A stretch of DNA of 64,000 nucleotides from positions 1 to 64,000 of the forward strand of contig NZ_BAAAIX010000016.1 of the NCBI RefSeq assembly GCF_039526385.1, given 5' to 3'. The DNA is from Luteococcus peritonei (GTDB taxonomy: Bacteria; Actinomycetota; Actinomycetes; Propionibacteriales; Propionibacteriaceae). The notes under the pieces were generated by a model. It made no database searches. It was given only the letters and a program-made list of their open reading frames with translations, and had not been told where the DNA came from. Positions 7,815 through 16,648 of this stretch are shown one piece after another; position 1 is the first letter of the stretch; each line of letters begins with the position of its first letter. The position numbers and the translations under genes are program-made.

Positions 7815-9293
7815 ATGAACACGATCACTCGCCGACAGGCCTTGCTCGCCGGCCTCGGCCTGGCATCCACCAGCGCCCTGGCTGCATGCGGCGCCAAGCA
7901 GCCCTCCCCGGCCAGCACCACCCCGGCCACATGGGCCATCCCGACCCAGACACCACTCGCCACCCCGGCCGGGGCGACGACCGTCACCCACACCCTGACC
8001 CCGCGCCCTGTCACCTTGGACCTGGGCGGTGTCCTGGCCAAGACCTGGGCCTACACCGACGAACTCGACGGGAACGTCCTGCGCGGCAAGGCGGGCGACC
8101 TGTTCCGGGTCACGGTCGACAACCAGCTCCCCACAGCCACCTCGGTGCACTGGCACGGCATTGCCCTGCGCAACGCCTCCGACGGTGTGCCTGGTGTCAC
8201 TCAGGACCCCATCGCCGCCAAGAGTGCCTTCACCTACGAGTTCGTCGCACCCCATGCCGGAACCTACTTCTTCCATCCCCACAGCGGAGTCCAGATCGAC
8301 CGGGGGCTGTACGCTCCCCTCGTGCTGGACGACCCACGCGATCCGGGCGACCACGACGCGGAATGGGTCCTGGTCCTGGATGACTGGACCGATGGGGTTG
8401 GCAAGTCACCGGATGCGATCTTCGCCGACTTCAAGGCCAACAGCGGCCCCCTGTCCCAAGGAATGAACCACGACATGGGAGGCATGGACCACGGCAGTTC
8501 CCCCTTGGGCGATGCCGGAGACGTGAGCTACCCGCACTACGTCGTCAACGGCCGGATCCCGGCCGCACCGCGCACCCTCACGGCACGCCCCGGGGACAAG
8601 GTCCGGCTACGGCTCATCAATGCCGGAGCCGACACGATCTTCAAGGTCGGCCTGTCCGGGCACCGACTCACCATCACCCACGCCGACGGTTTCGCCGTGC
8701 AGCCAGTCGAGGCGACGGCCATCTACCTCGCCATGGGAGAAAGGATCGACGCCACCGTCACCGTCGGCGACGGCGTCTTCGTGCTGCAGGCCGCCCCCGA
8801 GGGCAAGACCGGTACTCCCGCCCGCGCCATCGTCAAGACCGGCGCCGGCAGCATTCCGCCGGCCACCACCCGAATCCCCGAACTCGGAGGAAAGGCTGTC
8901 CTTGGCACCGCCCTGCGCGCCGCCGACGCAGCCAAGCTGCCCGACAAGGAACCGGAGCAGACCCTCGAGGTCCAGCTCAACGGCCAGATGAAGCCCTACG
9001 CCTGGGGCATCAACGGCAAGAAGTTCGGTGAGGACACACCCCTGTCCATCAGCCCGGGGCAGCGGGTCCGGATGCGGATGACGAACATGACGATGATGGC
9101 CCACCCGATGCACATCCACGGCCACACCTGGTCCCTGCCGGGCAGTAACGGACTGCGCAAGGACACCGTGCTGGTACTGCCCATGCAGACCATCGAGGCC
9201 GACCTGCAGGCCGACAACCCGGGAGCCTGGATGCTGCACTGCCACAACATCTACCACGCCGAGATTGGCATGATGACCAGCCTGCGCTACTGA
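7815..9293 (+). CDS. Tat-exported multicopper oxidase
   Basis: This 492-residue three-cupredoxin oxidase probably oxidises Cu(I) or phenolics outside the membrane. The N-terminus is a twin-arginine signal (TRRQALLAG) followed by a lipobox-like ALAAC, so it may be a lipoprotein. All copper-site motifs are present: HWHG (112-115), HPHSG, HPMHIHGH and HCHNIYHAEIGMM (from 475), giving the type 1, 2 and 3 sites. An insert at about 217-229 (MNHDMGGMDHG) repeats the Met/His pattern of the DUF6803 tail. The ATG at 7815 is preferred over a GTG two codons earlier because GGGAAGAG fits it. It is the periplasmic detoxification arm of the island. Confidence 0.92.
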   Translation: MNTITRRQALLAGLGLASTSALAACGAKQPSPASTTPATWAIPTQTPLATPAGATTVTHTLTPRPVTLDLGGVLAKTWAYTDELDGNVLRGKAGDLFRVTVDNQLPTATSVHWHGIALRNASDGVPGVTQDPIAAKSAFTYEFVAPHAGTYFFHPHSGVQIDRGLYAPLVLDDPRDPGDHDAEWVLVLDDWTDGVGKSPDAIFADFKANSGPLSQGMNHDMGGMDHGSSPLGDAGDVSYPHYVVNGRIPAAPRTLTARPGDKVRLRLINAGADTIFKVGLSGHRLTITHADGFAVQPVEATAIYLAMGERIDATVTVGDGVFVLQAAPEGKTGTPARAIVKTGAGSIPPATTRIPELGGKAVLGTALRAADAAKLPDKEPEQTLEVQLNGQMKPYAWGINGKKFGEDTPLSISPGQRVRMRMTNMTMMAHPMHIHGHTWSLPGSNGLRKDTVLVLPMQTIEADLQADNPGAWMLHCHNIYHAEIGMMTSLRY

Positions 9294-9731
9294 CCCCAGC
9301 CCACGCCGGTGCGGTTCCCGCGTCACCNNNNNNNNNNNNNNNNNNNNNNNNNNCGCATGCCCGCACGGGGCTGACGTCCTTTTCCACCTGCGCCTGCAAC
9401 ATGATCACGAGAATGACGGACAAGGACTGAGAAGCTCTGCACTGTGGGTTGCGAGGAGTCATGGTCCAAGAAGCACATCCTGGGACCGGGATCACCTGAC
9501 ACAAGGCCTCCAAGTTGGCGTGGCACGACTGGCCGGGTGGGTTCCCGGGCTGTGACGAGCTCGGCATGTGGGAAGGGGTGCTCAGCCGGGCAGGCAGTAT
9601 GCGCGTCCCGGTGCGACGAGCCACTGCATGTCCGATCTGGTGCAGCGCGTCGTGATGGGGAGGACCATCTACTGGACAGCACATCGCTGGTTCCACTGTC
9701 CCAGCACAAGACTAGATCGTTCATCACTGAT
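9294..9731. other. Non-coding stretch with assembly gap
   Basis: Twenty-six Ns at 9328-9353 mark a scaffold gap 34 nt after the oxidase stop, so the two sides may not be truly adjacent. The 380 nt after the gap hold no frame I can assign and no clear RNA gene. Confidence 0.8.
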
Positions 9732-9753
9732 ATCATCGGTATATGACGATGAT
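9732..9753. promoter_or_regulatory. Candidate ArsR/SmtB operator over the start codon
   Basis: A perfect inverted repeat has arms ATCATCG (9732-9738) and CGATGAT (9747-9753) with an 8-nt spacer. It straddles the regulator's ATG at 9743. ArsR-family repressors commonly bind such AT-rich dyads in their own promoters. A TATCAT -10-like hexamer at 9731 would give a leaderless or near-leaderless message. Confidence 0.5.
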
Positions 9754-10096
9754 AAACGCTCCTGCAGTCACTCCACTCGAACGCGGGGCGGCCCTGTTCA
9801 AAGCCTTGGCTGATCCCCGTCGTTTGCAGATCGTGCAACACCTGCTTCTTGGCGAGCATCGTGTCGTGGACCTGGTTTCCCACTTGGGCCTGGTCCAGTC
9901 CACGGTGTCCGCTCATGTGGGGTGGTTGCGAGATGCTGGACTGTTGGACAGTCATGCCCATGGTCGAGCGACCTTCTACACGTTGGCGCACCCCGAAGCC
10001 ACCCGGGCCTTGCTGGGTGCAGCCCAGCATGTTCTGGCCTGCACGGGGGAGAACGTCGACCTGTGCCTCGCCGAGGATGGTGCTGGCAGTGAGTGA
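9743..10096 (+). CDS. ArsR/SmtB-family metal-sensing repressor
   Basis: This 117-residue winged-helix regulator has the core ALFKALADPRRLQIVQHLL and a recognition helix around LVQSTVSAHVGWLRDAGLL. Candidate thiol ligands are C100 and C108 in the C-terminal tail (ACTGENVDLC), as in CmtR-like Cd/Pb sensors; there is no alpha-3 CxC. The DNA-binding half is typical of regulators paired with CDF exporters. No Shine-Dalgarno is obvious, and a leaderless start is possible; the ATG at 9749 is an alternative. It overlaps the downstream exporter gene, implying one operon derepressed by zinc, cadmium or lead. Confidence 0.88.
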   Translation: MTMINAPAVTPLERGAALFKALADPRRLQIVQHLLLGEHRVVDLVSHLGLVQSTVSAHVGWLRDAGLLDSHAHGRATFYTLAHPEATRALLGAAQHVLACTGENVDLCLAEDGAGSE

Positions 10097-11030
10097 GTCC
10101 CGCAGGAAGGATGAACGGCATTACGAGGGGCATGAGCACGCCATCGCGGGTGATGCAGACCGCCGTTACCTCACAGCGGCCCTGCTTCTGTTGGGCCTGT
10201 TCATGGCTTGTGAGGTCGCCGTGAGCTTGGTGACAGGATCGCTCGCGCTTCTGTCTGACGCAGGACACATGCTTTCAGACGTCGGGGCGATCGCAATCGC
10301 GCTTTGGACGATGAAGCTTACGCGCCGACCGGCGCATGGTGGGTGGACCTGGGGATGGCAGCGCGCAGAAATCCTGTCCGCAGCCGTCAACGGCATCACG
10401 ATGCTGGTGGTGGCTGGGATCGTCGGCGTTGAGGCGGTCCGCCGTCTCATCCACCCGCCTGAGGTGTCGGGTGGTCCCGTGCTCGCCGTGGCTCTGGTGG
10501 GGGTGGTGGTGAACATCGTCGTCGCTGGGCTGGTGGCCCGAGCCAATCGTTCGAGCCTCAACGTGGAAGGTGCCTATCAGCACATCCTCACCGACCTCTA
10601 CGGCTTCATTGGCACTGTGATCGCAGGGCTCGTGATCATGCTTACCGGCTGGACTCGTGCCGATCCCATTGCCTCCTTGGTCGTGTGTGCACTCATGCTC
10701 CACGCATCATGGGGGTTGCTGCGTGACGCAGGACTCGTGCTTCTCGAAGCGGCGCCTGCCGGAACCGACCTCGACGAGATCACCCGACACCTAATCGAGG
10801 TGCCCGGCGTGCATGCTGTGCACGACCTCCACGTGTGGAGCATTGGCTCCAGCCAGCCAACCCTGTCGGCCCATGTTGTTGTGGATGAGGAATGCTTCCG
10901 CAATGGACACGCACCACAACTACTAGACGAGGTCCAAGCCTGTCTGGCCAGCCATTTCGACGTCGAGCACTCCAGCTTCCAACTCGAGCCACCCACCCAC
11001 AGCAGTCACGAGCTGGGAGCATGCCACTGA
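10089..11030 (+). CDS. Cation diffusion facilitator (Zn/Cd/Co exporter)
   Basis: This protein of about 313 residues has six transmembrane segments. TM2 carries the metal site SLALLSDAGHMLSDV (H and D residues), and TM5 the partner site HILTDLYGF. The cytoplasmic ferredoxin-like domain is at the C-terminus (VHDLHVWSIGSSQPTLSAHV). A His-rich N-terminal stretch (HYEGHEH) may collect metal. GTG at 10089 overlaps the regulator stop as GTGA and has GAGG upstream; ATG at 10077 is an alternative. It probably exports Zn(II), Cd(II) or Co(II) in exchange for protons, under control of the preceding ArsR protein. Confidence 0.9.
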   Translation: MSESRRKDERHYEGHEHAIAGDADRRYLTAALLLLGLFMACEVAVSLVTGSLALLSDAGHMLSDVGAIAIALWTMKLTRRPAHGGWTWGWQRAEILSAAVNGITMLVVAGIVGVEAVRRLIHPPEVSGGPVLAVALVGVVVNIVVAGLVARANRSSLNVEGAYQHILTDLYGFIGTVIAGLVIMLTGWTRADPIASLVVCALMLHASWGLLRDAGLVLLEAAPAGTDLDEITRHLIEVPGVHAVHDLHVWSIGSSQPTLSAHVVVDEECFRNGHAPQLLDEVQACLASHFDVEHSSFQLEPPTHSSHELGACH

Positions 11031-11388
11031 TTCCCGTCAGTCATGGGCAGGTTTCCCTGCCACACGAGCTCGGTCTTCCTCCTGGCGGGTCATCAACTGT
11101 TGCGGTCCTTCTAGGAGGAGTTCTCGGCGGGCTGGGGTTCGGTGGCCTCGCCGGAGCGGGCGGGACGGTCGCGTGGTGGACGATGCGGTCGATCATGGCC
11201 ACGCCGAGAGAGTCGGGGGGGGATGCAGGGGTGCCGGGAGACGTCACGCTCTGACAGGTCTCTGGGCGCGGCATGGCTGCTCGATCTCGTCCCAAGCCCC
11301 TCGAAGATGATTATCGCTGGCAGGCTCCTCTGGGCTGCTTGATTTCCCTGTCGACACCTGTTCAGAGTCCACGAGTCGTCGACAGATG
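11031..11388. other. Intergenic region with IS debris
   Basis: There is no intact gene between the CDF exporter and the next regulon box. The only recognisable content is a short IstB remnant on the minus strand (11164-11211). The rest is unassigned. Confidence 0.6.
11164..11211 (-). pseudogene. IstB C-terminal remnant
   Basis: The minus strand encodes SLGVAMIDRIVHHATV, which matches the conserved C-terminal motif of IS21 helper ATPases (AMIDRLVHHAxV). It is followed by an unrelated proline-rich frame. Nothing else of the element survives nearby. It differs from the intact IstB at 4161-4973, so it records a second IS21-type insertion. Confidence 0.5.
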
Positions 11389-11409
11389 TCTTGGTCAAAC
11401 CTTCATTCT
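11389..11409 (+). promoter_or_regulatory. Metal-regulon box, copy 3 (degenerate)
   Basis: The sequence TCTTGGTC-AAA-CCTTCATTCT matches copies 1 and 2 at 7 of 8 bases in the first half and about 7 of 10 in the second. It lies 80 nt before the small membrane protein gene that leads into the Cu ATPase. It is the weakest of the three copies. Confidence 0.35.
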
Positions 11410-11488
11410 TTGCCCCGGTCCAGCTTCATGGACGCTCGACAGTCTGGATGGTGACGGCAGCCAGCCACACACGACGAAGGAGACCACC

Positions 11489-11794
11489 ATGTACACAAGC
11501 CCCACCCAGCTCAACCGCAGTGACAGCGACGCTCCCCGCCCCGCCGCCGACCCGGTACTCGAGCCCGTGCAGCACCGGCACGACCCGAAGATGACAGGCC
11601 ACGGCAAGAGCCACCACTGGATGCACCTGCTGATGTGTGCCCCGATGCTGCTCATCGTGGCCGGATACCTGTGGACAGGTCGTGCCAGCCTCGCCGCAGG
11701 CGGCGTCATGGCCGCCGTCATCCCCGCCCTCGGCTGCGTAGTGATGATGTGGCTCATGATGCGGATGATGAACCACGGGGCCGATCACCACTGA
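11489..11794 (+). CDS. Small Met/His-rich membrane protein
   Basis: This 101-residue protein has a polar N-terminal half ending in HGKSHHWMHLLMCAPM, then two hydrophobic segments (about 47-63 and 68-90) and a tail MMWLMMRMMNHGADHH. It looks like the small DUF2933-type membrane proteins found near copper ATPases, though I am not certain of the family. AAGGAG sits 6 nt before the ATG. The abundance of methionine and histidine at both membrane faces suggests copper contact. It lies 68 nt upstream of the Cu ATPase and is probably co-transcribed with it. Confidence 0.75.
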   Translation: MYTSPTQLNRSDSDAPRPAADPVLEPVQHRHDPKMTGHGKSHHWMHLLMCAPMLLIVAGYLWTGRASLAAGGVMAAVIPALGCVVMMWLMMRMMNHGADHH

Positions 11795-11862
11795 GCCAAG
11801 AACCTCGCACCACGCGCCCACCAGCACCACAGAGCACCACCACTCAACGGACGAGGAAGACC

Positions 11863-14199
11863 ATGACCAGCCCTACCCCACCCGACGAGCCCATCACGGC
11901 TGAAGGGGACTCCTTCACCTGCCCCATGCACCCCGAGGTCACCAGTGACCACCCTGGCCGCTGCCCCAAGTGCGGCATGTTCCTCCAACCGGACGGACAG
12001 CCCCCCGCGCCAGCAGCACACCAGCACACCCACCCCGGGCAGACTGCTGCCCACCAAGAGCACGGCGGGCAAAGCGCCCCGCCATCACAGGCCGACACCG
12101 GCCCACGCGATGGCGGATGGACCTGCCCCATGCACCCCGAGATCCGGCAGGATGGGCCGGGCGAGTGCCCGATCTGTGGCATGGCGCTCGAACCGGTCTC
12201 GGTGGGCGTCCACGACGGACCCAACCCAGAGCTGGCAGACATGCGCCGCCGTCTCCGCGTGGCAGCCGTGCTCAGCCTGCCCCTGGTGGTGCTGGCGATG
12301 GTCCCGGCCTTGGCCGTCGGGGCGTGGGTGCCCTGGGTCGAACTCGCGCTGTCCACCCCCGTGGTGTGGTGGGCCGGGTGGCCATTCTTCGCACGTGGCG
12401 CCCGATCAGTGGCCAGCCGGCACCTCAACATGTTCACCCTCGTCAGCCTCGGTGTGGGTGCCGCGTGGTTCTACAGTGTGGTCGCCGTCCTGGCCCCGGG
12501 GATCTTCCCGGCCATCATGCGTGATGACGGTGGCCGGGTCGGCGTCTACTTCGAGGCCGCCGCCGTGATCATCACCCTGGTGCTGCTGGGGCAGGTACTC
12601 GAACTGCGGGCACGCGACCAGACCTCGGGTGCCATCCGCGCCCTGCTGGACCTGTCGCCAGCCACCGCGCACCGCATCAACCCCGACGGAGAAGAAGAGG
12701 AAGTGCCATCCGCGGACCTGCAGGTCGACGACCATTGCCGGGTCCGCCCCGGTGAGAAGATCCCAGCAGACGGCATCGTGGTCGACGGCCACGCCTACGT
12801 CGACGAATCCATGATCACCGGCGAGCCGGTACCTGTTGACAAGAACCCCGGCGACCGTGTGATCGGCGGCACCATCACCAGCGGCGGCAGCCTGGTCATC
12901 GAGGTCACCGGCCTGGGCGCCGACTCGACCCTGGCCCGCATCGTCGACCTCGTGTCCCAGGCGCAACGTTCCCAAGCCCCCATCCAAGGGCTCGTCGACA
13001 AGATCTCCGCTGTGTTCGTGCCGGTCGTGATCGGCATCGCACTGATCACCTTCGCCGTCTGGGCCACGGTCGGGCCACAGCCCCGGCTACCGTTCGCGAT
13101 CGTTGCTGCAGTGTCCGTGCTCATCATCGCCTGCCCTTGCGCGCTTGGCCTTGCCACACCCATGTCCATCATGGTCGGGGTTGGTCGCGGAGCCCGCGAT
13201 GGCGTCCTGGTCAAGAACGCCGAAGCACTCGAACGACTGCAGAAGATCGACACCCTGGTGGTCGACAAGACCGGGACCCTGACCCAGGGCCATCCCAGCC
13301 TCGTCGACCAGAAGGTCGTCGCCGGCCACCACGCCGAGATCGTGCTGGCCATGGCGGCCGCTGTCGAGTCCGGGTCCGAACATCCCTTGGCCCGCGCGAT
13401 CGTCGACGCGGCGCGAGAACGCGACGTCACCGTACCGACCGCCACTGCATTCACCGCCCACCCGGGTGGCGGCGTCGAAGCATTGGTCGACGGTCACCAG
13501 GTCATGGTCGGCAGCCCTGCCTTCCTCACGACCCAGCATGCCGACACGACCCCCCTGACCGACGACATCGACGCCTTCCGTCGCCAAGGAGCCACTGCCG
13601 TCATCGTGACTGTCGATGGTCAGCCTGCAAGCATCCTGGCCATCGCCGACCCACTCAAGCCCACCACCGCCCAGGCCATCGACGACCTACGTCACCGTGG
13701 CATGCGGATCGTGATGCTGACCGGGGACAACGCCACCACCGCCCACGCCATCGCCGACGAGCTCCACATCGACGAGGTGATCGCGGACGTGCTTCCGGAT
13801 CAGAAGCATGGGCACGTCCAGCGGTTCCAGGAGCAAGGTCACACGGTCGCGATGGCCGGTGACGGCGTCAACGACGCCCCTGCCCTGGCCGGGGCGGACG
13901 TTGGCGTCGCCATGGGCACCGGGACCGACGTCGCCATCGAGAGCGCAGACGTGACCCTCCTCGGTGGCGACCTCGCAGCCCTGGTCAAGGCCCGCGACCT
14001 GTCCGTCGACACTATGCGCAACATCAAGCAGAACCTGCTGTTCGCATTCATCTACAACGTCATCGGCATTCCGATCGCCGCGGGAGTGCTCTACCCCGCC
14101 TTCGGCTGGCTGTTGTCCCCGATGATCGCCGCAGCCGCCATGGCCCTCAGTTCGGTGAGCGTCATCACCAACTCCCTGCGCCTGCGCCGACACCACTGA
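11863..14199 (+). CDS. Cu(+)-type P1B ATPase with double HMBD N-terminus
   Basis: This 778-residue heavy-metal-exporting ATPase has an N-terminus with two heavy-metal-binding domains (FTCPMHPEV...CPKCGM and WTCPMHPEI...CPICGM) in place of GMxCxxC domains. Eight membrane segments follow from about residue 125. CPC at 424-426 lies in TM6, D468 of DKTGT is the phosphorylation site, the ATP domain has SEHPLARAI, and the hinge is GDGVNDAPAL. YN and MALSSVSVITN in TM7-TM8 point to Cu(+) (P1B-1) rather than Zn. AGGAAGA precedes the ATG. It is the cytoplasmic copper exporter of the island and probably works with the external multicopper oxidase. Confidence 0.93.
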   Translation: MTSPTPPDEPITAEGDSFTCPMHPEVTSDHPGRCPKCGMFLQPDGQPPAPAAHQHTHPGQTAAHQEHGGQSAPPSQADTGPRDGGWTCPMHPEIRQDGPGECPICGMALEPVSVGVHDGPNPELADMRRRLRVAAVLSLPLVVLAMVPALAVGAWVPWVELALSTPVVWWAGWPFFARGARSVASRHLNMFTLVSLGVGAAWFYSVVAVLAPGIFPAIMRDDGGRVGVYFEAAAVIITLVLLGQVLELRARDQTSGAIRALLDLSPATAHRINPDGEEEEVPSADLQVDDHCRVRPGEKIPADGIVVDGHAYVDESMITGEPVPVDKNPGDRVIGGTITSGGSLVIEVTGLGADSTLARIVDLVSQAQRSQAPIQGLVDKISAVFVPVVIGIALITFAVWATVGPQPRLPFAIVAAVSVLIIACPCALGLATPMSIMVGVGRGARDGVLVKNAEALERLQKIDTLVVDKTGTLTQGHPSLVDQKVVAGHHAEIVLAMAAAVESGSEHPLARAIVDAARERDVTVPTATAFTAHPGGGVEALVDGHQVMVGSPAFLTTQHADTTPLTDDIDAFRRQGATAVIVTVDGQPASILAIADPLKPTTAQAIDDLRHRGMRIVMLTGDNATTAHAIADELHIDEVIADVLPDQKHGHVQRFQEQGHTVAMAGDGVNDAPALAGADVGVAMGTGTDVAIESADVTLLGGDLAALVKARDLSVDTMRNIKQNLLFAFIYNVIGIPIAAGVLYPAFGWLLSPMIAAAAMALSSVSVITNSLRLRRHH

Positions 14200-14617
14200 C
14201 ATGAACTGCCCCCCATAAGCTGCCCGGAGTTCACTCTGGGTTGGCTTCTCGCACCCAACCGGGGCCCAGCCCGACCGACAACCCGGGGCCAAATGAAGTT
14301 GACATAGCCAGATGTGCGATCGAGGCGCGGCAACGCGTTGCGACACGTGCGTGGCCCAGTTGGCTCTCGCGTTACAGCACAACCTGGCTGTCGCAGCAGC
14401 CCCAGACCTGGCGCGACGGTGCTGGAGTGCGCTCCTCGTCGGAAATGCAACTGTTGATGCATGCTGGCCGCATGGAATCGCTGACCGCTTTGGCCTTCGA
14501 CTCGTATGTAGAGAATGGGATTCTGGGTGCCCTCAGGCTATCCGTTCCGCCGCACGTGATCGCAGGGCGTCTTCGTTCCCTTCGCCAGTTGGCGCCTGCA
14601 GATCGCAACGGTGAGGT
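14200..14617. other. Unassigned stretch after the Cu ATPase
   Basis: I see no convincing gene here. A plus-strand frame runs through part of it (for example MESLTALAFDSYVENG from about 14472). It has no ribosome site and no recognisable homology, and may be the decayed 5' part of the following pseudogene. Confidence 0.5.
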
Positions 14618-15201
14618 ATGCGCCTCTACGAACGGTGGTCATACTTCTGGTGGGAGTACGAAGGTGATGAGTACCCTTGGGGGGCTACAAGGGGTTGGGG
14701 GACGATGAGTGGTACGTCGATGCCGGGTGACACGCGGACGACGAGTTCGGGGTCCGAGTTGCCGAGGAGGAAGCTGCGCCCGCCGACGGCGGGTTGAATT
14801 CGGAGGCGGAGAGCTCCACTGCGCCCGAGCCTTCGATGCCCAACATCCTGGAGCTGTATTCCCGCTCGGGTGAGCACGGTCTGTATCGCACGTGGTAGTT
14901 CCACAAGGGGGACGCCGAGCCATACCCCGCCGTCCCGCACGGTCACGAGAAGCGAGGTAAGCGTGCGCGGGATTGGCCGAAGCTGGACCCTTATCGCGGG
15001 TTTGTCTATAACGCGTCGGGTGCGCACCTGAAGCGGGAGTCACGTCAGGCGATCGTGGCGCTATGGAACGATCCCAGGTTCCGTACCTTCGCGCGCGCGG
15101 CTCTGCGGCACGCCCTGGAGAACGACAGGACTCTGGAACGGCGGATGCTTGCCGAAAGGGGCATCCGTGACCCCTTCTTGCTTCCAGGGGAACGAGGTTG
15201 A
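14618..15201 (+). pseudogene. Decayed unknown gene (frameshift plus two stops)
   Basis: GGTGAGG precedes an ATG that opens MRLYERWSYFWWEYEGDEY. One base missing in the G run near 14712 would connect it to a frame reading DDEWYVDAG, then TGA at 14728. That frame continues with HADDEFGVRVAEEEA, a TAG at 14896, and 100 open codons (FHKGDAEPYPAV through ALWNDPRFRTFARAALR) to the stop at 15201. GC at third positions is high throughout, so this frame was once coding. I cannot name the family. Alternatively the first 59 codons alone (14618-14797) are a small gene. Confidence 0.4.
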
Positions 15202-15382
15202 CGTGGTTGGTAACGGCATCCTGTCGAGAATCCACCATCGGCGTCCACCCGTCTCCGCCGCTAGGCCGACGCCGCATAAGAACTGACGTATCGAACGCGC
15301 GCATCTGTCGCAGGTCAACCGCTATCGATGCGCGATACTCCTATCTAAGTTGATTGAACCTGTGCGGCAGAGGGGAGTGGTC

Positions 15383-16171
15383 ATGCACCAACGGCAGTCC
15401 GCTTGGCCATGGGGGTTGGCCGTCGTGGTCATGGTCCTGGCTGTGTTGGCCGGGGCGTCGGCGACCGTAGCCTTGGCCGTGCGTCATCACGGATTAAGCG
15501 AGATCATCGTTACCGGGGTCAACGTGGGTCTCCTTGCCGTGGCTTGTCTCGCCCTAGTCGTCGCCCGTAGTCAGGCAGTCGCCGCCCGTGCCGCCAACGC
15601 GCTGACTGAACAGGCACGTCAGGAGGCTGCCGCGAAGGAGCGTGAGGCCGCGGCCCAGGCCATCGCCGACTCCCAGCGCGCTACCCGCCCCTACCTGTGG
15701 GCCGATCTCGTACCGGGCATCGCCGGGCCCCCAACTTGGGACCTCGTCATCCACAACACCGGCCGTACCCCCGCCCGCGAAGTCATCCTTGAGCCTGAGC
15801 CATGGCCAGCGATGGGCGACAAGCTGGGTGACCGGCTCCGGGAACAGCTACCGCGCCCCTTCGACCTGCCACCCGGCGCATCTCTTCGCCTCGCTTGGCG
15901 CATCGCTCACGAGGATGATGAACCGGGCAACGTTGACCAACCTGCTGGCATGCCCGATGAGACAACGCTAACCCTGCGTTACCGAGGCGACGATCCTTTG
16001 TTGGCACCCTTCAGCGAAACTCGACTGCTCGACCTTCCAACCCGCGCTGGGATCATTCCTGCCCCCCGGGAAGGCGCGGTCGCTGGCGGCACTGATCTGT
16101 ACGGGGTTCTGAAGAACATCAACTACGCCGTCCGCTCCCTCGGGGGACATGTGGCAGAACTGCGTCGTTAA
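15383..16171 (+). CDS. Two-TM protein with C-terminal soluble domain, unknown
   Basis: This 262-residue protein has a short N-terminus, two hydrophobic segments (about 7-30 and 38-58), an Ala/Glu/Gln-rich helix likely to be coiled coil (about 60-95), and a soluble domain starting RPYLWADLVPGIAGPPTWDL that looks like a beta-sandwich. The stretch VIHNTGRTPAREVIL resembles a widespread actinobacterial domain of unknown role. GAGGGGAG precedes the ATG. It stands alone on the plus strand between a decayed gene and the AbiE operon. I do not recognise a function. Confidence 0.6.
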   Translation: MHQRQSAWPWGLAVVVMVLAVLAGASATVALAVRHHGLSEIIVTGVNVGLLAVACLALVVARSQAVAARAANALTEQARQEAAAKEREAAAQAIADSQRATRPYLWADLVPGIAGPPTWDLVIHNTGRTPAREVILEPEPWPAMGDKLGDRLREQLPRPFDLPPGASLRLAWRIAHEDDEPGNVDQPAGMPDETTLTLRYRGDDPLLAPFSETRLLDLPTRAGIIPAPREGAVAGGTDLYGVLKNINYAVRSLGGHVAELRR

Positions 16172-16648
16172 CCAGATCAGGGCGTCTTGGCCGCCACTTA
16201 CCTAGGCCTCGAAAACAGGCGGCACCAAGTATCCTCATTTGCCGCGTGGTGCGTAGCCTTCGGCTGTCGCGCCCTCTCTTGCCGCTGCCGGAGCGAATAT
16301 TCGCTGGCGGAGCTGTCCATTCCGACGACACTGCTGGCATGACTTGGACCATGACATCTGAAAAACACTGACCGCTGAAGCGGGCAATTGCTGGCTGCGG
16401 TGGGCCTGTGCCTGCTCGACCATGTCTGGCCGCGCACGACCAGCGACCAGCGACCAGGCGACCGCGAGTCCGCAGCCGTACTCGCTGTCGCGGGTGTCCA
16501 CCAACCTCCGCGACCGCCTGTGGCTTGCGGGCGAACGAAGCGCTCCGTTGGACGACGAGCGCGACGGTGCCATCCGCACGGGTCTGGTTCGTCTGGGCGG
16601 CAGGAAATGTGCTCGTCCGCTCACAAGGCGCCCAGATGCCCGCCACTG
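16172..16648. other. Non-coding stretch
   Basis: Frames here overlap each other in several phases without conserved motifs. I see no gene, RNA or clear terminator between the two converging units. Confidence 0.6.

Noticed and set aside
9444..9746. A 100-codon plus-strand protein after the assembly gap
   Set aside because: It has no ribosome site, atypical composition and no motif, and its end overlaps the ArsR promoter and start.
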